Assembly: GCF_023159225.1 (NCBI RefSeq)
Contig: NC_063176.1
Location: 12,075,463-12,139,462, forward strand
Direction of reading: 5' to 3'
Origin: Perognathus longimembris pacificus
Taxonomy: Eukaryota > Chordata > Mammalia > Rodentia > Heteromyidae
Length of the DNA stretch: 64,000 bases
Under the pieces are notes generated by a model, which made no database searches, was not told the DNA's origin, and saw only the letters and a list, made by a program, of their open reading frames with translations. Position numbers and translations under genes: made by a program. This document shows positions 44,669-56,669 of this stretch, piece after piece (within the stretch, counting starts at the first letter, position 1; each line of letters starts with the position of its first letter).

Positions 44669-44962
44669 TAAAAGTAAATCATGTTCTCAGTACCTCACTG
44701 AAAGTCAGCATCCAGATGTGGGGAAGGAGAGAGGCCCCACTCATAGAAAGCCTTTGAGCACTTGTTGCACTAAAACAATTGCAGAATCAGGCAACAGTGA
44801 AAGGAAACGGGCTGTAAACTGTAAAGTCTCAACAAAAGCCAGCAACATACAGTAGGAATCTGCTGTCCATAAGAACAGTCAAGAACTACACTCTCAAATC
44901 TAAGGCACTCTGAGATTACAACACTAATGATGACTTCCTTTTTTATGTTTTATTTGGATTTC
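44669..44962. other. Unique sequence
   Basis: Nothing recognised. Confidence 0.4.
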
Positions 44963-45072
44963 CCAGGGACAGGTCTCAATGTCTCCTACACTGGCCTCCG
45001 ATTTCTGGACTCCAGCAAGCCTTACCCTCAGCTTCCTGTGTAGCTAGGACTACAGGCATGTGTCCCCATTCG
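44963..45072 (-). mobile_element. 7SL-like SINE left arm, minus strand
   Basis: GACAGGTCTCAATGTCTCCT, CTCAGCTTCCTGTGTAGCTA GGACTACAGGCATGTG, reversed B1/Alu-like arm. Confidence 0.75.
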
Positions 45073-46074
45073 CACTTTATCCTTTACTCTAAAGCCAATT
45101 TTCCCTTGATTTCTAAGGTTGACAGTTCCGTGTCACTTTCTACTTTCTCAAGCTTCTAAGATTCTAACCATTCATTTCACACAGCCCAAAGTTTTCCCCT
45201 AGCATGAGAGTCCTATGGTGTTAGCCAGAATCCATAGAAGCAGAGCATGGATAAGCATATGCTCCTGTAGTCAAGCTCCTATACAGAGGAAATAATCTCT
45301 GCTTTAAAGTGCTTAAATCAAGTGACACTTCTTTCTCACATGAGTTAGGGTAAAAGAAAAACTAATGTTCCTCTTCCAAAGGGACAACTATTAGTGTAGC
45401 TAAGTAGGTATAACACTTAGTAGAAGAACTAAGACTAAACATGAAGTACTTGCTGCTTTGACTTCAGACAAGGTAAACCATTTTTAATGGTGCCCTCTGT
45501 CATGCAGACCTTACCATACACAATTCACCTTGTCACTCACTTGTTTGTTCACCCACCTCCAGCACCCAGTACATTCAAACATCGCTAAAAAGCATTCGTT
45601 GGCGTTCAAAGTCCCCATTTTCTGCAACCCCTGCCCGTTATCCTCAGGCATCCTGACCGTCTTTGCAACAATCCTGCTGGCCCAACGCTATCACAGATTT
45701 AAGGATGACTTAAGTCGAGCAAAGTAAATTTATTTGTATGTGGCAAAGGTTATCCTTGTCATCTACTTCCCCCATCCAGTCACAAGAGAGAAGAGTCAGT
45801 GCTATCTCAAACCCCAAGAGTTACTTTTTTATATATAATTAAGCCCAAGGAACAGTCTGCCTATAAAAATGTAGTGAAGAGCCAGAATTACTTTCACACA
45901 TATTTTTTTCAGACTCTTTCAGTAACTTGAACAGCAGTGTAAATCCACTAGGAGGCTTCCTCGGCCGCCATCATTCCTGTTGATGAGACACCAGCATAAA
46001 TACCTCAGCCTCCACCTGAATTGTTTGTCAGTTCACCACCATTAGGACTGATATAGCCCCACTTTTCCCTACAG
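45073..46074. other. Unique sequence
   Basis: No gene or named repeat is recognised. The 65-codon frame at 45530-45727 has no known motif. Confidence 0.4.
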
Positions 46075-46309
46075 TGCCCCCTACTGCTTACTCACATGAA
46101 GGACAGCCCGGGGTGGAGGAAAACTTGCTTGAAAGGCTCTCTCTTGGGGACTCCTTTCTAGAAAAGCTCCTCAAACCTTTCATAGCTAAAGAGAGGGCTG
46201 ACTGCACAGACTCTTTTTCCCAAATTGATTGGTGGATGATGAACTGTGAAACTCAGTGCCACCTATACAACAAGATGCACCTAACGTCATGCTATAGCTG
46301 CAGAGACAG
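46075..46309 (+). other. Candidate exon (weak): open frame between splice-like sites
   Basis: A pyrimidine-rich tract and AG (ACTTTTCCCTACAG) end at 46074, and a strong donor-like ACAG|GTAAGTG follows 46309. One frame is open from 46020 to the TAA within the donor, about 78 residues over the candidate exon. Its length of 235 is not a multiple of three. The peptide matches no family I know and has no branch of neighbouring exons that I can identify. Chance is the leading alternative. Confidence 0.18.
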
Positions 46310-46379
46310 GTAAGTGAACAATTATTTGCTCTATAGTGATATAAAGTCCCTCAGATTTGTCTAACTGTGCTGACTTTGG

Positions 46380-46432
46380 ACCAAGATCTTCACATGTCTG
46401 CCTACTGAGTAGCTAGAATCATAGGAGTGCTC
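46380..46432 (-). mobile_element. 7SL-like SINE left-arm trace, minus strand
   Basis: CCAAGATCTTCACATGTCTG, then CTGAGTAGCTAGAATCATAG, is the reversed left-arm core. Confidence 0.5.
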
Positions 46433-46669
46433 TGCTAGTGGACTTTGTGTTGTTGTTGTTCTTTTAATAAAAGCAGGAAGAGGCTAAAAAATTTTTTTAA
46501 AAAGAATTATTTGCTCTATTAGTTAAATCCTTTCAAAATACCCCTGATTGTATAAATAGGGAAGAATCCAAATGTGAAACTCCTCTGAACATCAAAAGTG
46601 CTATTCATCAAAATGAATTCCAGGAAATAGAAACATGTTTGGTTTTCTGTTGTTTTTTGGTTTTTGTTG

Positions 46670-46835
46670 GAGGGGTGTTGGGGTACAGGGGTAGAGGAAG
46701 GAAGGGTGGTCAAAAATCAGTCATTGTATTCAATATATGCTATGTAAAAATGAACTGTGCAACTTGTGGGTAAGGACAGATGAAGGAAAATGGGGGACTG
46801 ACTTATGGAATTATAAACACTTCATTTAAAAAAAA
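46670..46835 (+). mobile_element. L1 3' end trace
   Basis: A G-rich stretch then GTCATTGTATTCAATATATG CTATG and GAACTGTGCAACTTGTGGGT AAG are consistent with an L1 3'UTR, but the copy is diverged. Confidence 0.45.
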
Positions 46836-48593
46836 CTCCTTCATAAAAATAATACTCCTTCTATTCATTTGAAATATGGTTGTGGTCAGATAAATATATA
46901 TACTTTTCATCTATAATTTTGAGAACTACATTTCAAAGAACTCTAGATTTATTTTAGAAGAAAACCCAACCACATTAATGTATTCTTACTTTGGTATTGT
47001 GATTATAAATGTACATAATCAATACATGGGCCACAAATGAAAACATTCTGAAGCATATTCCCAGGGAGAGAGGGACACTGGAGGTCTGTATGGGAGGCCC
47101 AAGAACAAAGATGACTTCATATCATGCTAGAAACATTTCTTCTAGGGCATATGACTAGATTTTCAGCTGGGGTCACGAGTGCTCTGTGTCACTAATAAGA
47201 CAACAGAATTGTGTAATGACTCTTAGGTCCCAGAAGACACAAAGATGTCACCAAGCTCTAACCAGGCAAATAAAAAGAACTCAAAATGATCCTTAGAAAT
47301 CAAAGCTCAAGGCTTCACAGGCCTGCATGGCTAGGAAACGTCTGCTTTTACTCCCATATCTCCCAGGATTTTACAGAGCTCAGTTTTCCTTGTTCCCAGA
47401 ATTTAGATGTCTGTTTTGGTGGAGGGCTCTAGAGTTGACAATTCACTCCAGGGAAGTGAACAAAAATGAATCCAAATTAGAAAAAAAAAAAAAAGTAGAG
47501 GCTTTTACAAATGTGAGTTTTCATTTGCATACTTCATTTACTTACTATCATCAAACATCTACACAGTAATACATTTGAAGTGTTAATCTGATATCTAGTT
47601 CTTATTCTCCCTGATATTATCCATTCATTTAAATATACTTAACATGCTAGCAGCCTCCTGTGACTCATTATTAATGCTCCCATGTACTGTACAGTACTGA
47701 CACAGCCAAAATATTTATTGACCATATTACTTTATTTATTGACCATATCACTTTGTATAGTACACTGAAGTTATGTTGAACAAGACTGTATAAACAGAAA
47801 ATTTTATACAATGAAATACATTTGTAATCCTCTAGATTTGGGGAGAGAACACATGAGCAACATGGAAATGAAAAAGATATGTGAACTCTGTCAGTCAGTT
47901 ACTATATTACTATATATTTCTTGCTGAGTATAAGAAATATGGCCAACTCAAATTGTTCCAATGATGAGTATTTTAAATCAACCTATAAGCAGTAGTACTG
48001 CCACTGCTTGGGAAACTAAGACGGAGCTCATGGGGTCCAAGCATGCAATTTTCACATCCATATCTACTTTGATTTTTTTTTTAATGTTCAAAGTATTTCA
48101 AAGCTTGAACCACTTATTAAGCTAACAAAAAAATACTCTCCAAAAGTTCTGCTTCAAAGCTGCTAATTAGAATGACAGTCCACCTTCCCTCACACGACTG
48201 CTCTCCTTTGCAGTGTTCTTAGAGACTTCAAGACGCTGTGTGTGTTAAGAGCGAACAAAAAGCTCAGGCCAGCTGGCACACGGTGCAAGACACAAAGGCT
48301 GTCTTCTCCCTCTTGCTCCAGACTTCTTTTTTCCACAAGGGGAAATGATCTGACACATTTTTCAAGGATTCTTTTATTCTGTCACTTCTCAAGCGGAGAG
48401 TAAAAGAAAACATCTTTCTTCTTCTTTTGCTAATATATTTTGTGACTTTTTTTCCAAGAGCCCAGCCAACTCAAAATCTGCTAAAAGTAGCTTCTATAGT
48501 GTACATGCACAGAAAAATATATGCATTTTCCTGTTAAATGGGGATAAAGTTCATCTGGCTATGAAAACCTGTTTTTTATATGTAGGCATGGCT
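46836..48593. other. Unique AT-rich sequence
   Basis: No gene or named repeat is recognised. A 21-bp tandem duplication is at 47712-47753. Confidence 0.4.
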
Positions 48594-48682
48594 CCACACA
48601 CACACACACACACACTCACACACATGCATACACACACACACACACACACACTCACACACATGTATACACACACACACACACC
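48594..48682. repeat. (CA)n compound microsatellite
   Basis: About 89 bases of CA repeat broken by CT, TG and TA steps in a partly higher-order pattern. The 67-codon minus frame is a translation of it. Confidence 0.95.
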
Positions 48683-49282
48683 TTTGCTATAAACCTCAGA
48701 TTCTAAAATGCACAAGGAAAACAATTGAAGAAAGACAAGGCTATATAAGAACACAGAAGACTATATCCCAATTTTATAACTCTTGGTGTAATATCAGATA
48801 GCATGAAAATCCAAAATGTAAAATTAAAGCTTCATATTTAGCAGACGATTATTACTGGGCCATAGAAATATTGGAAGCTCACAGTTAGGGATAATTAGCA
48901 CCACAGAAAAAATGATTTTTAAAAATTATCTAGGCCAAACTGAAATATATGCATACTGGTGAGATAGTAGCAGGAATGTACTAAAAACTTGATAATCTAA
49001 GACCCTCTTCCTTATACAAAGCAAGAAACAAGGAAGATCGGGGATTAAAAAGCAGGAGAAATGAAAACTCAAGAGTTAGCTGGAAAGACATTTTTAAACT
49101 AATCACTAAAAGCATACTATAGATTATAATCAAATATGAAAAGGCAATTTAAACTGATTATGCAGATCATTCGGTTAAGAACACTGAACTCCCTTGACAA
49201 TTTTGAAGTCCTGCCATTTATTACTGTTTTTAAACCAATATAATAAAATATCTTGTGCTATGTTTCAAATTTCAGATAATCC
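48683..49282. other. Unique AT-rich sequence
   Basis: No gene or named repeat is recognised. Confidence 0.4.
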
Positions 49283-49805
49283 TATTTTGTAATTTGTTTA
49301 TTGGCAGTGATGTACAGAAGGATTACAGTTTCATATATAAGGCAGAGAGTACATTTCTTTTTTAATTTTTTTATTTTGTTTTATTACAGTTTCATACGTT
49401 AGGCATTGGATACACTTCTTGTACTGTTTGTTACCTCCTCCCTCATTCCCCCCTCCCCCCTCCCCTTTTCCCTTCTCCCCCCCATGTGTTGTTCAGTTCA
49501 TTTACACCAAACAGTTTTGCAAGTATTGTTTTTGTAGTCGTTTGTTTTTGTTCTCCTGTGTCTCTCCATTTTGGTATTCCCTTTCAGTTTCCTGGTACAT
49601 TTCTTATCCAACTCCTCCCTCCTTTTTCTCCCACCTTCCTCACCCCCCCCCCATTTCCCTCCCATCCATGAGTTGTACAGTTGGTTTACAGCATATAGTT
49701 TTGTAAGTATTGCTGTTGCATTGGTTCATCTTTTATCCTTTGTTTCTCCATTTTGATGTTCCCCTTCCCTTCCGTAGTTCCAATAAGTTGTAAATACAAT
49801 ACCAT
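49283..49805 (-). mobile_element. L1 3'UTR (type A), interrupted by a second L1
   Basis: Reversed type A text before the insert is GAAGGATTACAGTTTCATAT, then GAGAGTACATTTCTT. After the insert it continues ATCCAACTCCTCCCTCCTTT, a C-rich tract (poly-G on the minus strand), TTGTACAGTTGGTTTACAGC and TTTTGATGTTCCCCTTCCCT. The three overlapping plus frames here come from the polypyrimidine tract. Confidence 0.85.
49360..49594 (-). mobile_element. 5'-truncated L1 3' end nested in an older L1
   Basis: A second type A copy: T-rich tail, TTACAGTTTCATACGTTAGG, GTTTGTTACCTCCTCCCTCA, TTTACACCAAACAGTTTTGC, ending at TTTGGTATTCCCTTTCAGTT. The 11-bp TSD GTACATTTCTT lies at 49349-49359 and 49595-49605. Confidence 0.92.
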
Positions 49806-49819
49806 ATTTTTAAAATTAT

Positions 49820-49890
49820 TATTAGGTTATTGTTAATAGGGATTACCATTTCATAAGTTAGGTCATGAGTACATGTTAGCCCTATTCTTT
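49820..49890 (-). mobile_element. L1 3' end (type A), third stacked copy
   Basis: GGGATTACCATTTCATAAGT TAGGTCATGAGTACATG is the reversed type A terminus. Confidence 0.7.
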
Positions 49891-49909
49891 TTAATTCAAT
49901 AATCTTTCT

Positions 49910-50060
49910 TAAATTGTTTTATTGAAGCATAATTGGCATGAAATAACTTCTTATTTCAAATGAATTAGAAGTATATACTGCAACCCCATAATTAGATAAT
50001 ATTTTTAAAACAAGGAATGAGATGCTAATTATCTTTAGTTATACACAGGAAGTACCTTAA
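49910..50060 (-). mobile_element. Old L1 3'UTR remnant, tentative
   Basis: TTGTTTTATTGAAGCATAAT TGGCATGAAATAAC resembles the reversed L1M-type 3'UTR (TTTATTGAGATATAATTCACATACC). Confidence 0.4.
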
Positions 50061-52127
50061 CAGAGCAGTTTATGAAAACAGCACATCTTGATTGGTGTCA
50101 ATGCCTTTGGCCCAGCCTTCCCTTTTCTTAATTTTGTGTTATGTGTCATGCATGAGTCCTTGCCGGCATTCTTCCTCTGTCCTCCCTTGGTTCATCTGCT
50201 CCTCTCTCCTTCCCCCCCACTTGCATGAACCCATTTCCTGAGGCTTATTTTGCTGTACTTCAACCATGTCATTCTACACAATTACACTATTTGAGCTCTA
50301 CACCTTGTGTCGTATAGTGCAGGTAATCCATTCATTTCTAATAAATTTTCTAATATTACTGAAATATGGTAGAATGCTTTTAGAACAGATTAAAATACTA
50401 TAATTTTAATATGAAGTTTCCAATGGTTTAACTTTCCAATGGCTTAACTCTTCAACACACATGCCAGCCTCTTTGTAATAAACAATCTTTAAATTATTTG
50501 TAACTCATACAGGCTGTATTAGAGGAAAGCTATTTCAATCCACACAAACAGCTAATTCTCAGGCTCAATATATGTAAATACTATACTTGTAAACTGCTTT
50601 TCAATTATATAACTAATTACATAACTAATGCAAAACTCAAAATTATATAAATCATGGCAGAGAGTCAAGATATATGTGATTTATATAATAATTCTCTATT
50701 CCATAAAAGAAATTTCATTGACCCTCCTTCAAAGCTCTGTAAAAATGAATTTTAAAATAATCAGAATCTGTCACTTTTCCTAGCCAGTAAATTATCTATA
50801 GGCCATCATAGAGTCATAATAGGCCATGTCAGAGTCTTATAGTTGGTATTCATTATAAGTACAACCCCTTTGATACTTCCAAATTTAACAGATAAAAAAT
50901 AGAAATTTTTCTCATTAATCAACCACAAGAAATGAAAATCCAAACAAAAAATTAATAATCTGATTATATCATTGAAAAATATGCTTATAAAATAGGAATT
51001 TAATATACTGATCTTTTCACCCTTAACAAATTAACTTATGTAATTAGTAATTCAAAAGAAATGCATTAATCCCTGCCTATTTATATTAACTCCCTTTTAA
51101 AAAAGTAGAATATTCACACACACACACTGCACACACACACACACACAAGCAATAAGTATTAAATCAATGCTTGCAACCAAAGAATATACTTCAAATTCTA
51201 ATTTGAGTGATCTCCTTAATTTCAATTAATATGAAAGAATTTACAAATAGCAAATTAGGTACTCAATAATTCTTTTTTCCTACAAGTTTTTGAAGTTCTT
51301 TTTTCCCTAACAGTTTGAGTTAGCTTGGGTTTTTATATACACATACTTTCAATGACTATTAGTCTATTTCACTGAGTGCGTATGCAAGGAATTCTGTGCA
51401 AGAATTCAGTCTGTGTGTAACTCTAAAGTGTTAATTTTTCTCAGCTTGACACATAAGCATAGAAAATCTTCTTACTGCCTACTGAGTGTTTTGATAGAAA
51501 CTGATTACATTTTGCTTCAGGCAATTCTGAATCAGATCAGTTGTTCATTGAGACCTCTAAACTCCCAGAACTCAAAGATGAATAGCATTCTACCTAGATG
51601 ACAAACTTAAATACAAGCACTTGAAAAGAGGCAGTTGTTTGAGCTACAACAGCAAGCTATTGATGTTGGTCCATGTCTTAACTCAGAGCAATTGCTAACT
51701 GATCGTGACACTTCATTGTTACCTGCAGATGCTATAAGAAACTTTTTCTAGTGGAAATTTTAAAATGTAATGATCTCTAATATATTAAAACATATATCTC
51801 ATGACATGACCTATGTTCAACGTATTGTTTACTTGATGACTTAATGGAGCTTAAATCTACTCTAAGACTGGAGCTACAGCTGGCTAGTTGACCCCTTTTC
51901 CTCAACAGATAGTCAGAATTTCTATCTCATATCTGTTGAGCACCTGCTTCAAAAACCCACCCCAGTCAAACTGTCCAATGTCACAGTGATCCCAACACTA
52001 TTAAATCTTCACAATGCCTTTTCCATGGAGAGAAACTGAATACAAATAGATAACCTAAGGTACATAGATCACTGTCCAGATATATGCCATAATGGGGAGA
52101 GAGACCCTCTCTTAAAGTTAACCAGCA
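50061..52127. other. Unique AT-rich sequence with small tandem duplications
   Basis: Tandem duplications lie at 50417-50448 (16-bp unit) and 50798-50839 (21-bp unit). A CA run is at 51113-51148. No gene is recognised. Confidence 0.45.
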
Positions 52128-52445
52128 AGTGGATGCTGGTGGTTTGTGCTTGTAATCCTAGCTACTTAGGAGGATAAGATTGTTGGAATCTCTGTTCAAG
52201 AAAGTCTAGGCAGAAAAATGTCTGCATGACCCTTTCATCATGAAAAACTGAATGTGGCTGTGTGTACTTGTTATTCTAGTTATAGTACAACAAAAGTGGA
52301 ATCATACTCAGGGTGGCAGCTAGCCAAGAAGCAAGACTGTTTGAAAAATAACCAGCAAAAAACAAGACTGGAGATGTGGCTCAAAGGAAAAGCATTCACT
52401 TAGGAAGGTCAAGGTCCTGATTTCAAACCCCAGTATCACCAAAAT
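52128..52445 (+). mobile_element. Trimeric old SINE (two 7SL-like arms plus tRNA-like arm)
   Basis: GTGGATGCTGGTGGTTTGTG, TTGTAATCCTAGCTACTTAG, a second arm with TGTGGCTGTGTGTACTTGTT, then GACTGGAGATGTGGCTCAAA and CTGATTTCAAACCCCAGTAT CACC. Confidence 0.75.
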
Positions 52446-52465
52446 AATTGTTTACAAAGCTATCA

Positions 52466-52577
52466 AAGGCTAACCACAATGACCCAAGCCTGTAATCTTA
52501 GCCAGAAGGAAGGAGGAGATCAAGATATCATGATTTAGGGCAAAATGTTTTGGAGACTCCATCTCACCCAATGACTT
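52466..52577 (+). mobile_element. 7SL-like SINE left arm
   Basis: GGCTAACCACAATGACCCAA GCCTGTAATCTTAGCC, then GGAGATCAAGATATCATGAT, then GAGACTCCATCTCACC. Confidence 0.65.
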
Positions 52578-52579
52578 GG

Positions 52580-52860
52580 AGTGGTACCCTGGGTATTGTA
52601 TATATGTCTATCTGAATTGAAGAAGGGAAGGGGAATATCAAAATGATAAGACAACAGATAAACGGCGTTCCAATGCAACAGTGATACTCACCATATAATA
52701 TATTAGAAATTGACTGTATAATCTGGGTAGGAGGGTACAGGAAATTGGGAGAAAAATGAGGGAGGGAGTAACATATATGACAATAAATGTACTTACTACC
52801 TTATGTATGTAACTGTAACCCCTCTGTACATAACCTTGACAAATTAAATTTTTAAGATTA
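52580..52860 (+). mobile_element. L1 3'UTR (type A)
   Basis: GGTACCCTGGGTATTGTATA, GAAGAAGGGAAGGGGAATAT, ATGCAACAGTGATACTCACC, GGGAGGGAGTAACATATATG and GTAACCCCTCTGTACATAAC CTTGAC. Confidence 0.88.
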
Positions 52861-54618
52861 TATTAAGTGTTCAAATTAATACCCCCTAGTTTAAATTATA
52901 AATGTTCCTTCTCATCATTCTGCCTCCAAACTATTTTCATATTACATGTTTTATTCCTTTTTGAACAATTTTTTAATACATTCTGACTGCTAAGCACTAA
53001 GATATTATCAGTTAGTATGTAGATGATAGATGGAATGGTTGTTACTCGCTTATTTATAGATGTGATACAGAATATGAAATAATTCATTTCCTCAGACCTC
53101 TAAGTGCTGGGAACACTAGTCTCAATCCAATTTTGTTATAATCAAATCCTACTATTTTTCCATTATACTTTGATTTTCAGTCATCTTGCACAAACATAAC
53201 AGCACTACCTGAGCTTTTCTGTCTGTACAATAGGATTAACTGTTTGAAGAAAACAGCCTGAAAAACAGTTTGAAGAGCATTTTGTTCTGTGATGTATTTC
53301 CCATGAACATAGACTAACTAATAGTAAAGGATTTAGACTACATTAAGCTTCCTCAAAATCTTTTCCACTATGTGTTTTTGATTTTCAACTGGTTTCACAG
53401 ATGTCAATTGTGTGCATAATACATCTTGCTCAGACTCACCCCTTCCATTATTCTTTCTCTACGATGCCTCTATCCTATCCACTCATCCCTCCAGGTTTTG
53501 TTCAGGGTTATGTATGTACACTGACAATGACTGGAAACAAATGGCACATTGTTTTCTCTTACATGTGAGCGTTAAAGTGTAAGTGTATGTGGGAACACAT
53601 ACAGGCCCGCATGCATGGATGGCAATCCCACAATGCAACTCCTTAGAGGAAACCAACAGACATTGCAACAAAATATGTAGCAGGAGACGGAAACACTCTT
53701 TGACGAAAGGGAGTTGGTACTAAAATGAGAGAAGAAAAAATGAAATAAAAATCTATGCTTATAATCTTAATTGTCAAATTGTATTAACTAGTGTAAACAT
53801 TAATGCTAAAATAAATTATTTTAAGGTATAGCTATGGGTTGCACATTTCACTAGAAATAAGCTAAGAAGATTTCACTGAGGTCTGTAGTCACAGCATTAT
53901 GAGATAAAAGTAAAGGTTATATGAAGTAACAATTTTGAAATCTAAGTGAATACACACTATTATTTCACTGTAGCCAATTGAAAACATGTAATTTTATTGA
54001 CTACATTATCCCATGATGGTTAAGATTATTTTCTTGTCTTTAGCCAGAATCCTTTGGATTATTATTGCACTTCTGCAAAGACTCTCTTTAAACTTGTGAA
54101 CATACTTTATTTTATAGCTCTGTGTCATGACAACCCATCTTTGTATAGAATTAAATATCTTCATTACTAAACAGGAAAGTTTGCAGTTCTTTTTGTACAA
54201 ACCTATTGTTATTCTCTGAAGTCTATAAAGTGACACAGTAAATGCTTATTGGGGGGTCCTATGCTTTAAAACGATGGATGCTTATATTTTAGCTCCCTTG
54301 GTGATCTGAAAATGTTATTAGAAAACAAAATTTTCCCTTTCACCTCTATGGTCCCATGCTTGTCTAATGGAGCAAAGCTAATGCTAGAAGCTAGGAGCTA
54401 CTTAATACATAAAACTAAATAAATTAACAGCTGGCACAGAAACATGTTACTATAGGGTACCGTGACTCATCCTTCACTTTATCACTTTAGTACCACTGGT
54501 TTAGAGAAGTGCATTCAACTTTTATAGTCTTCATTTATTCACCAGAACACTGTCTACTAGCCCTGGAAATATGGAGACTTAACCTAACTTAATCAGGTTA
54601 CTTCTAAAGACCCAGAAA

Positions 54619-54620
<2 letters not shown>
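52861..54620. other. Unique AT-rich sequence
   Basis: No gene or named repeat is recognised. Confidence 0.4.

Positions 54621-54679
<59 letters not shown>
54621..54679. repeat. (GA)n microsatellite
   Basis: A perfect GA run of about 59 bases, a homopurine/homopyrimidine tract able to form H-DNA. Confidence 0.97.
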
Positions 54680-54682
<3 letters not shown>

Positions 54683-54850
54683 ATCATTATATCTCTAGTT
54701 ATAAAATTTTTAGTAACTCTTCTGAAGAGAAGTCCAGATGGACTTCTGTGCTAGTACAGTCATGGTATCTTATTTATTACCATGTCTTCATATTTGTTAA
54801 ATAGGCTTAAATAGAAATTAAGCAATGCCTTACAAAAGAAAAAGAAATAG

Positions 54851-55045
54851 AGCTGGGAATATGGCCTAGTGGTAGAGTGCTCACCTCGTATATATGAAGC
54901 CCTGAGTTCCATTCCTCAGCACCACATATTTAGAAAAAGCCAGAAGTGGCGCTGTGGCTCAAGTGGTAGAGTGCTAGCCTTGAACGAAAAGAATCCAGGG
55001 ACAGTGCTCAAGCCCTGAGTTCAAGCCCAAGGACCTGGCAAAAAA
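54851..55045 (+). mobile_element. IDL-Geo SINE
   Basis: GAGCTGGGAATATGGCCTAG, CACCTCGTATATATGAAGCC, GAGTTCCATTCCTCAG, AGTGGCGCTGTGGCTCAAGT and CAAGGACCTGGCA. The flanks AAAAGAAAAAGAAATAGAG and AAAAGAAAAAGAAACAGAG form a TSD with one mismatch. Confidence 0.93.
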
Positions 55046-56669
55046 AGAAAAAGAAACAGAGACTGGCAAATCCTATAGTTAAACAAGGAAAATTAACCGT
55101 ACACAGAAAAGAATCAATATTTTCTGATTTAATAAAGGAACAGCATATCCTAATTACGTTTCGAAAGAAGGCACTGAGACTAGAACAGAGGCAGAGTGAG
55201 TGATACAAGATGGCTAAAAATACTTGTATCTGTATCTATCCCAAGACAACCATAGAAAAGTCATAGACTTCCAATATACTCATAGCAAAGCAACAATTTA
55301 AGGAGTACCTAACAATCTGTAGGACAATAATCTGCAATATTGTCTGCAGGACAATATAGTAGTAACTAGTACTTAGTGAGACATTTGTGTATAACACACA
55401 CACACACAAACACACACACACACGGAAATCTATTATTAGCTATCAGCTTAGATGGAACATTACTATTCTGCTAATAAATAGCAACGAGAAATTAAACAAC
55501 TTACCCAAGAAAGCATGGGATTCATAGTAGCCAAGCTCAATTTGACTCCTAGCCTAGGCTTCACTGGGAAAGCACTGTAGCCTTCAAGTTGGGGTCCAGC
55601 AGAGTGCATTAATCTAGCTTGAAACCCCAATAGGCAGGTGTTGCACTTGTAGGTCCAGTGAAAGTAATTTTGCAAAGTAAAGCTTATTCAGTAAGAAAAG
55701 AAAAATCAACTGACTTCAATACCAAGTACAAATATCTCTCTCAGAGATATTATAGAAGAACATTTGTACCTACCTTCTATCTGTTGGACATATTTTTCTT
55801 GTATACATAATATAGAATGCATTTCTGACCTTCATATGGGCTGTGTAGATAATGTTATCATGTCAGCTAAAAATTCTGTACTAGCTATTGAAAACAAACA
55901 AAAAAAATGACAGGATCTGGAAAGGTCACCTCTCTAGAATAATGACAAATCATTTTGAGTATGTAATATCAGCAAATTAAACAAACTAGAAAGAGCTTGA
56001 TCAGAAAGCCATGAGAGATCTATCTGTTGAATTGGACAATGGTTTTACATCTCTTGGCTTGGTCGAGTGATTTGTGGGGCTTCCCATACAGCAGGTGAGA
56101 AAAGATTCTTATCTGCCTTGTTACACAGCAACTCCTTTGTACAACTACAGATGATTTTTAAAACTATATGAAAAAAAATATAGAAATTAAAAAGTCAGTT
56201 CTGTTCACTAGTAATTTTGTGGAGTTAATATATTTTAATAACTGGTTTTGATATAAAATATTACAGGGTATACCTCCGATGTCAGGAGGCTATGTGGGCA
56301 CACTTTCCACTCTCAGAAGGGAAGATCCTTTGAAGTAATTTCCTTCCCCTGATGTCAAACTGACTTAGGATTGACACAATTGAGAGAAGTAGATGAGCAA
56401 GTGTATTGGAAACCCTTCTCTGCTTTGACGTCTACTTGCCTGCAGAGCATTATCAGTTTCCTTCACCCTTGATCCATATGGCCCAGCATCCTCGGGACAG
56501 GAGTCCCTCCATTGTCCCCAACTGAGTGTATTGGCTGAAGGCTTGTCTTGAATTCACAAGTCCCGTTTTGTCATCAGAATAAACTGATCTTCAACATCAA
56601 CTTCATTAGTGTTAAAACTGATACATTGACTATTTACCTAATTCCTCTATCTAGTTCTTAAGTGGCTAC
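55046..56669. other. Mostly unique sequence, weak L1 3' and LTR hints
   Basis: A CA run lies at 55,394-55,424. TTACACAGCAACTCCTTTGT ACAACTACAG at about 56,120-56,150 looks like an L1 type B terminus. The frames at 55008-55675 (-) are not recognisable. Confidence 0.4.

Noticed and set aside
49419..49756. Three overlapping proline-rich frames
   Set aside because: They are translations of the polypyrimidine strand of L1 3'UTRs.
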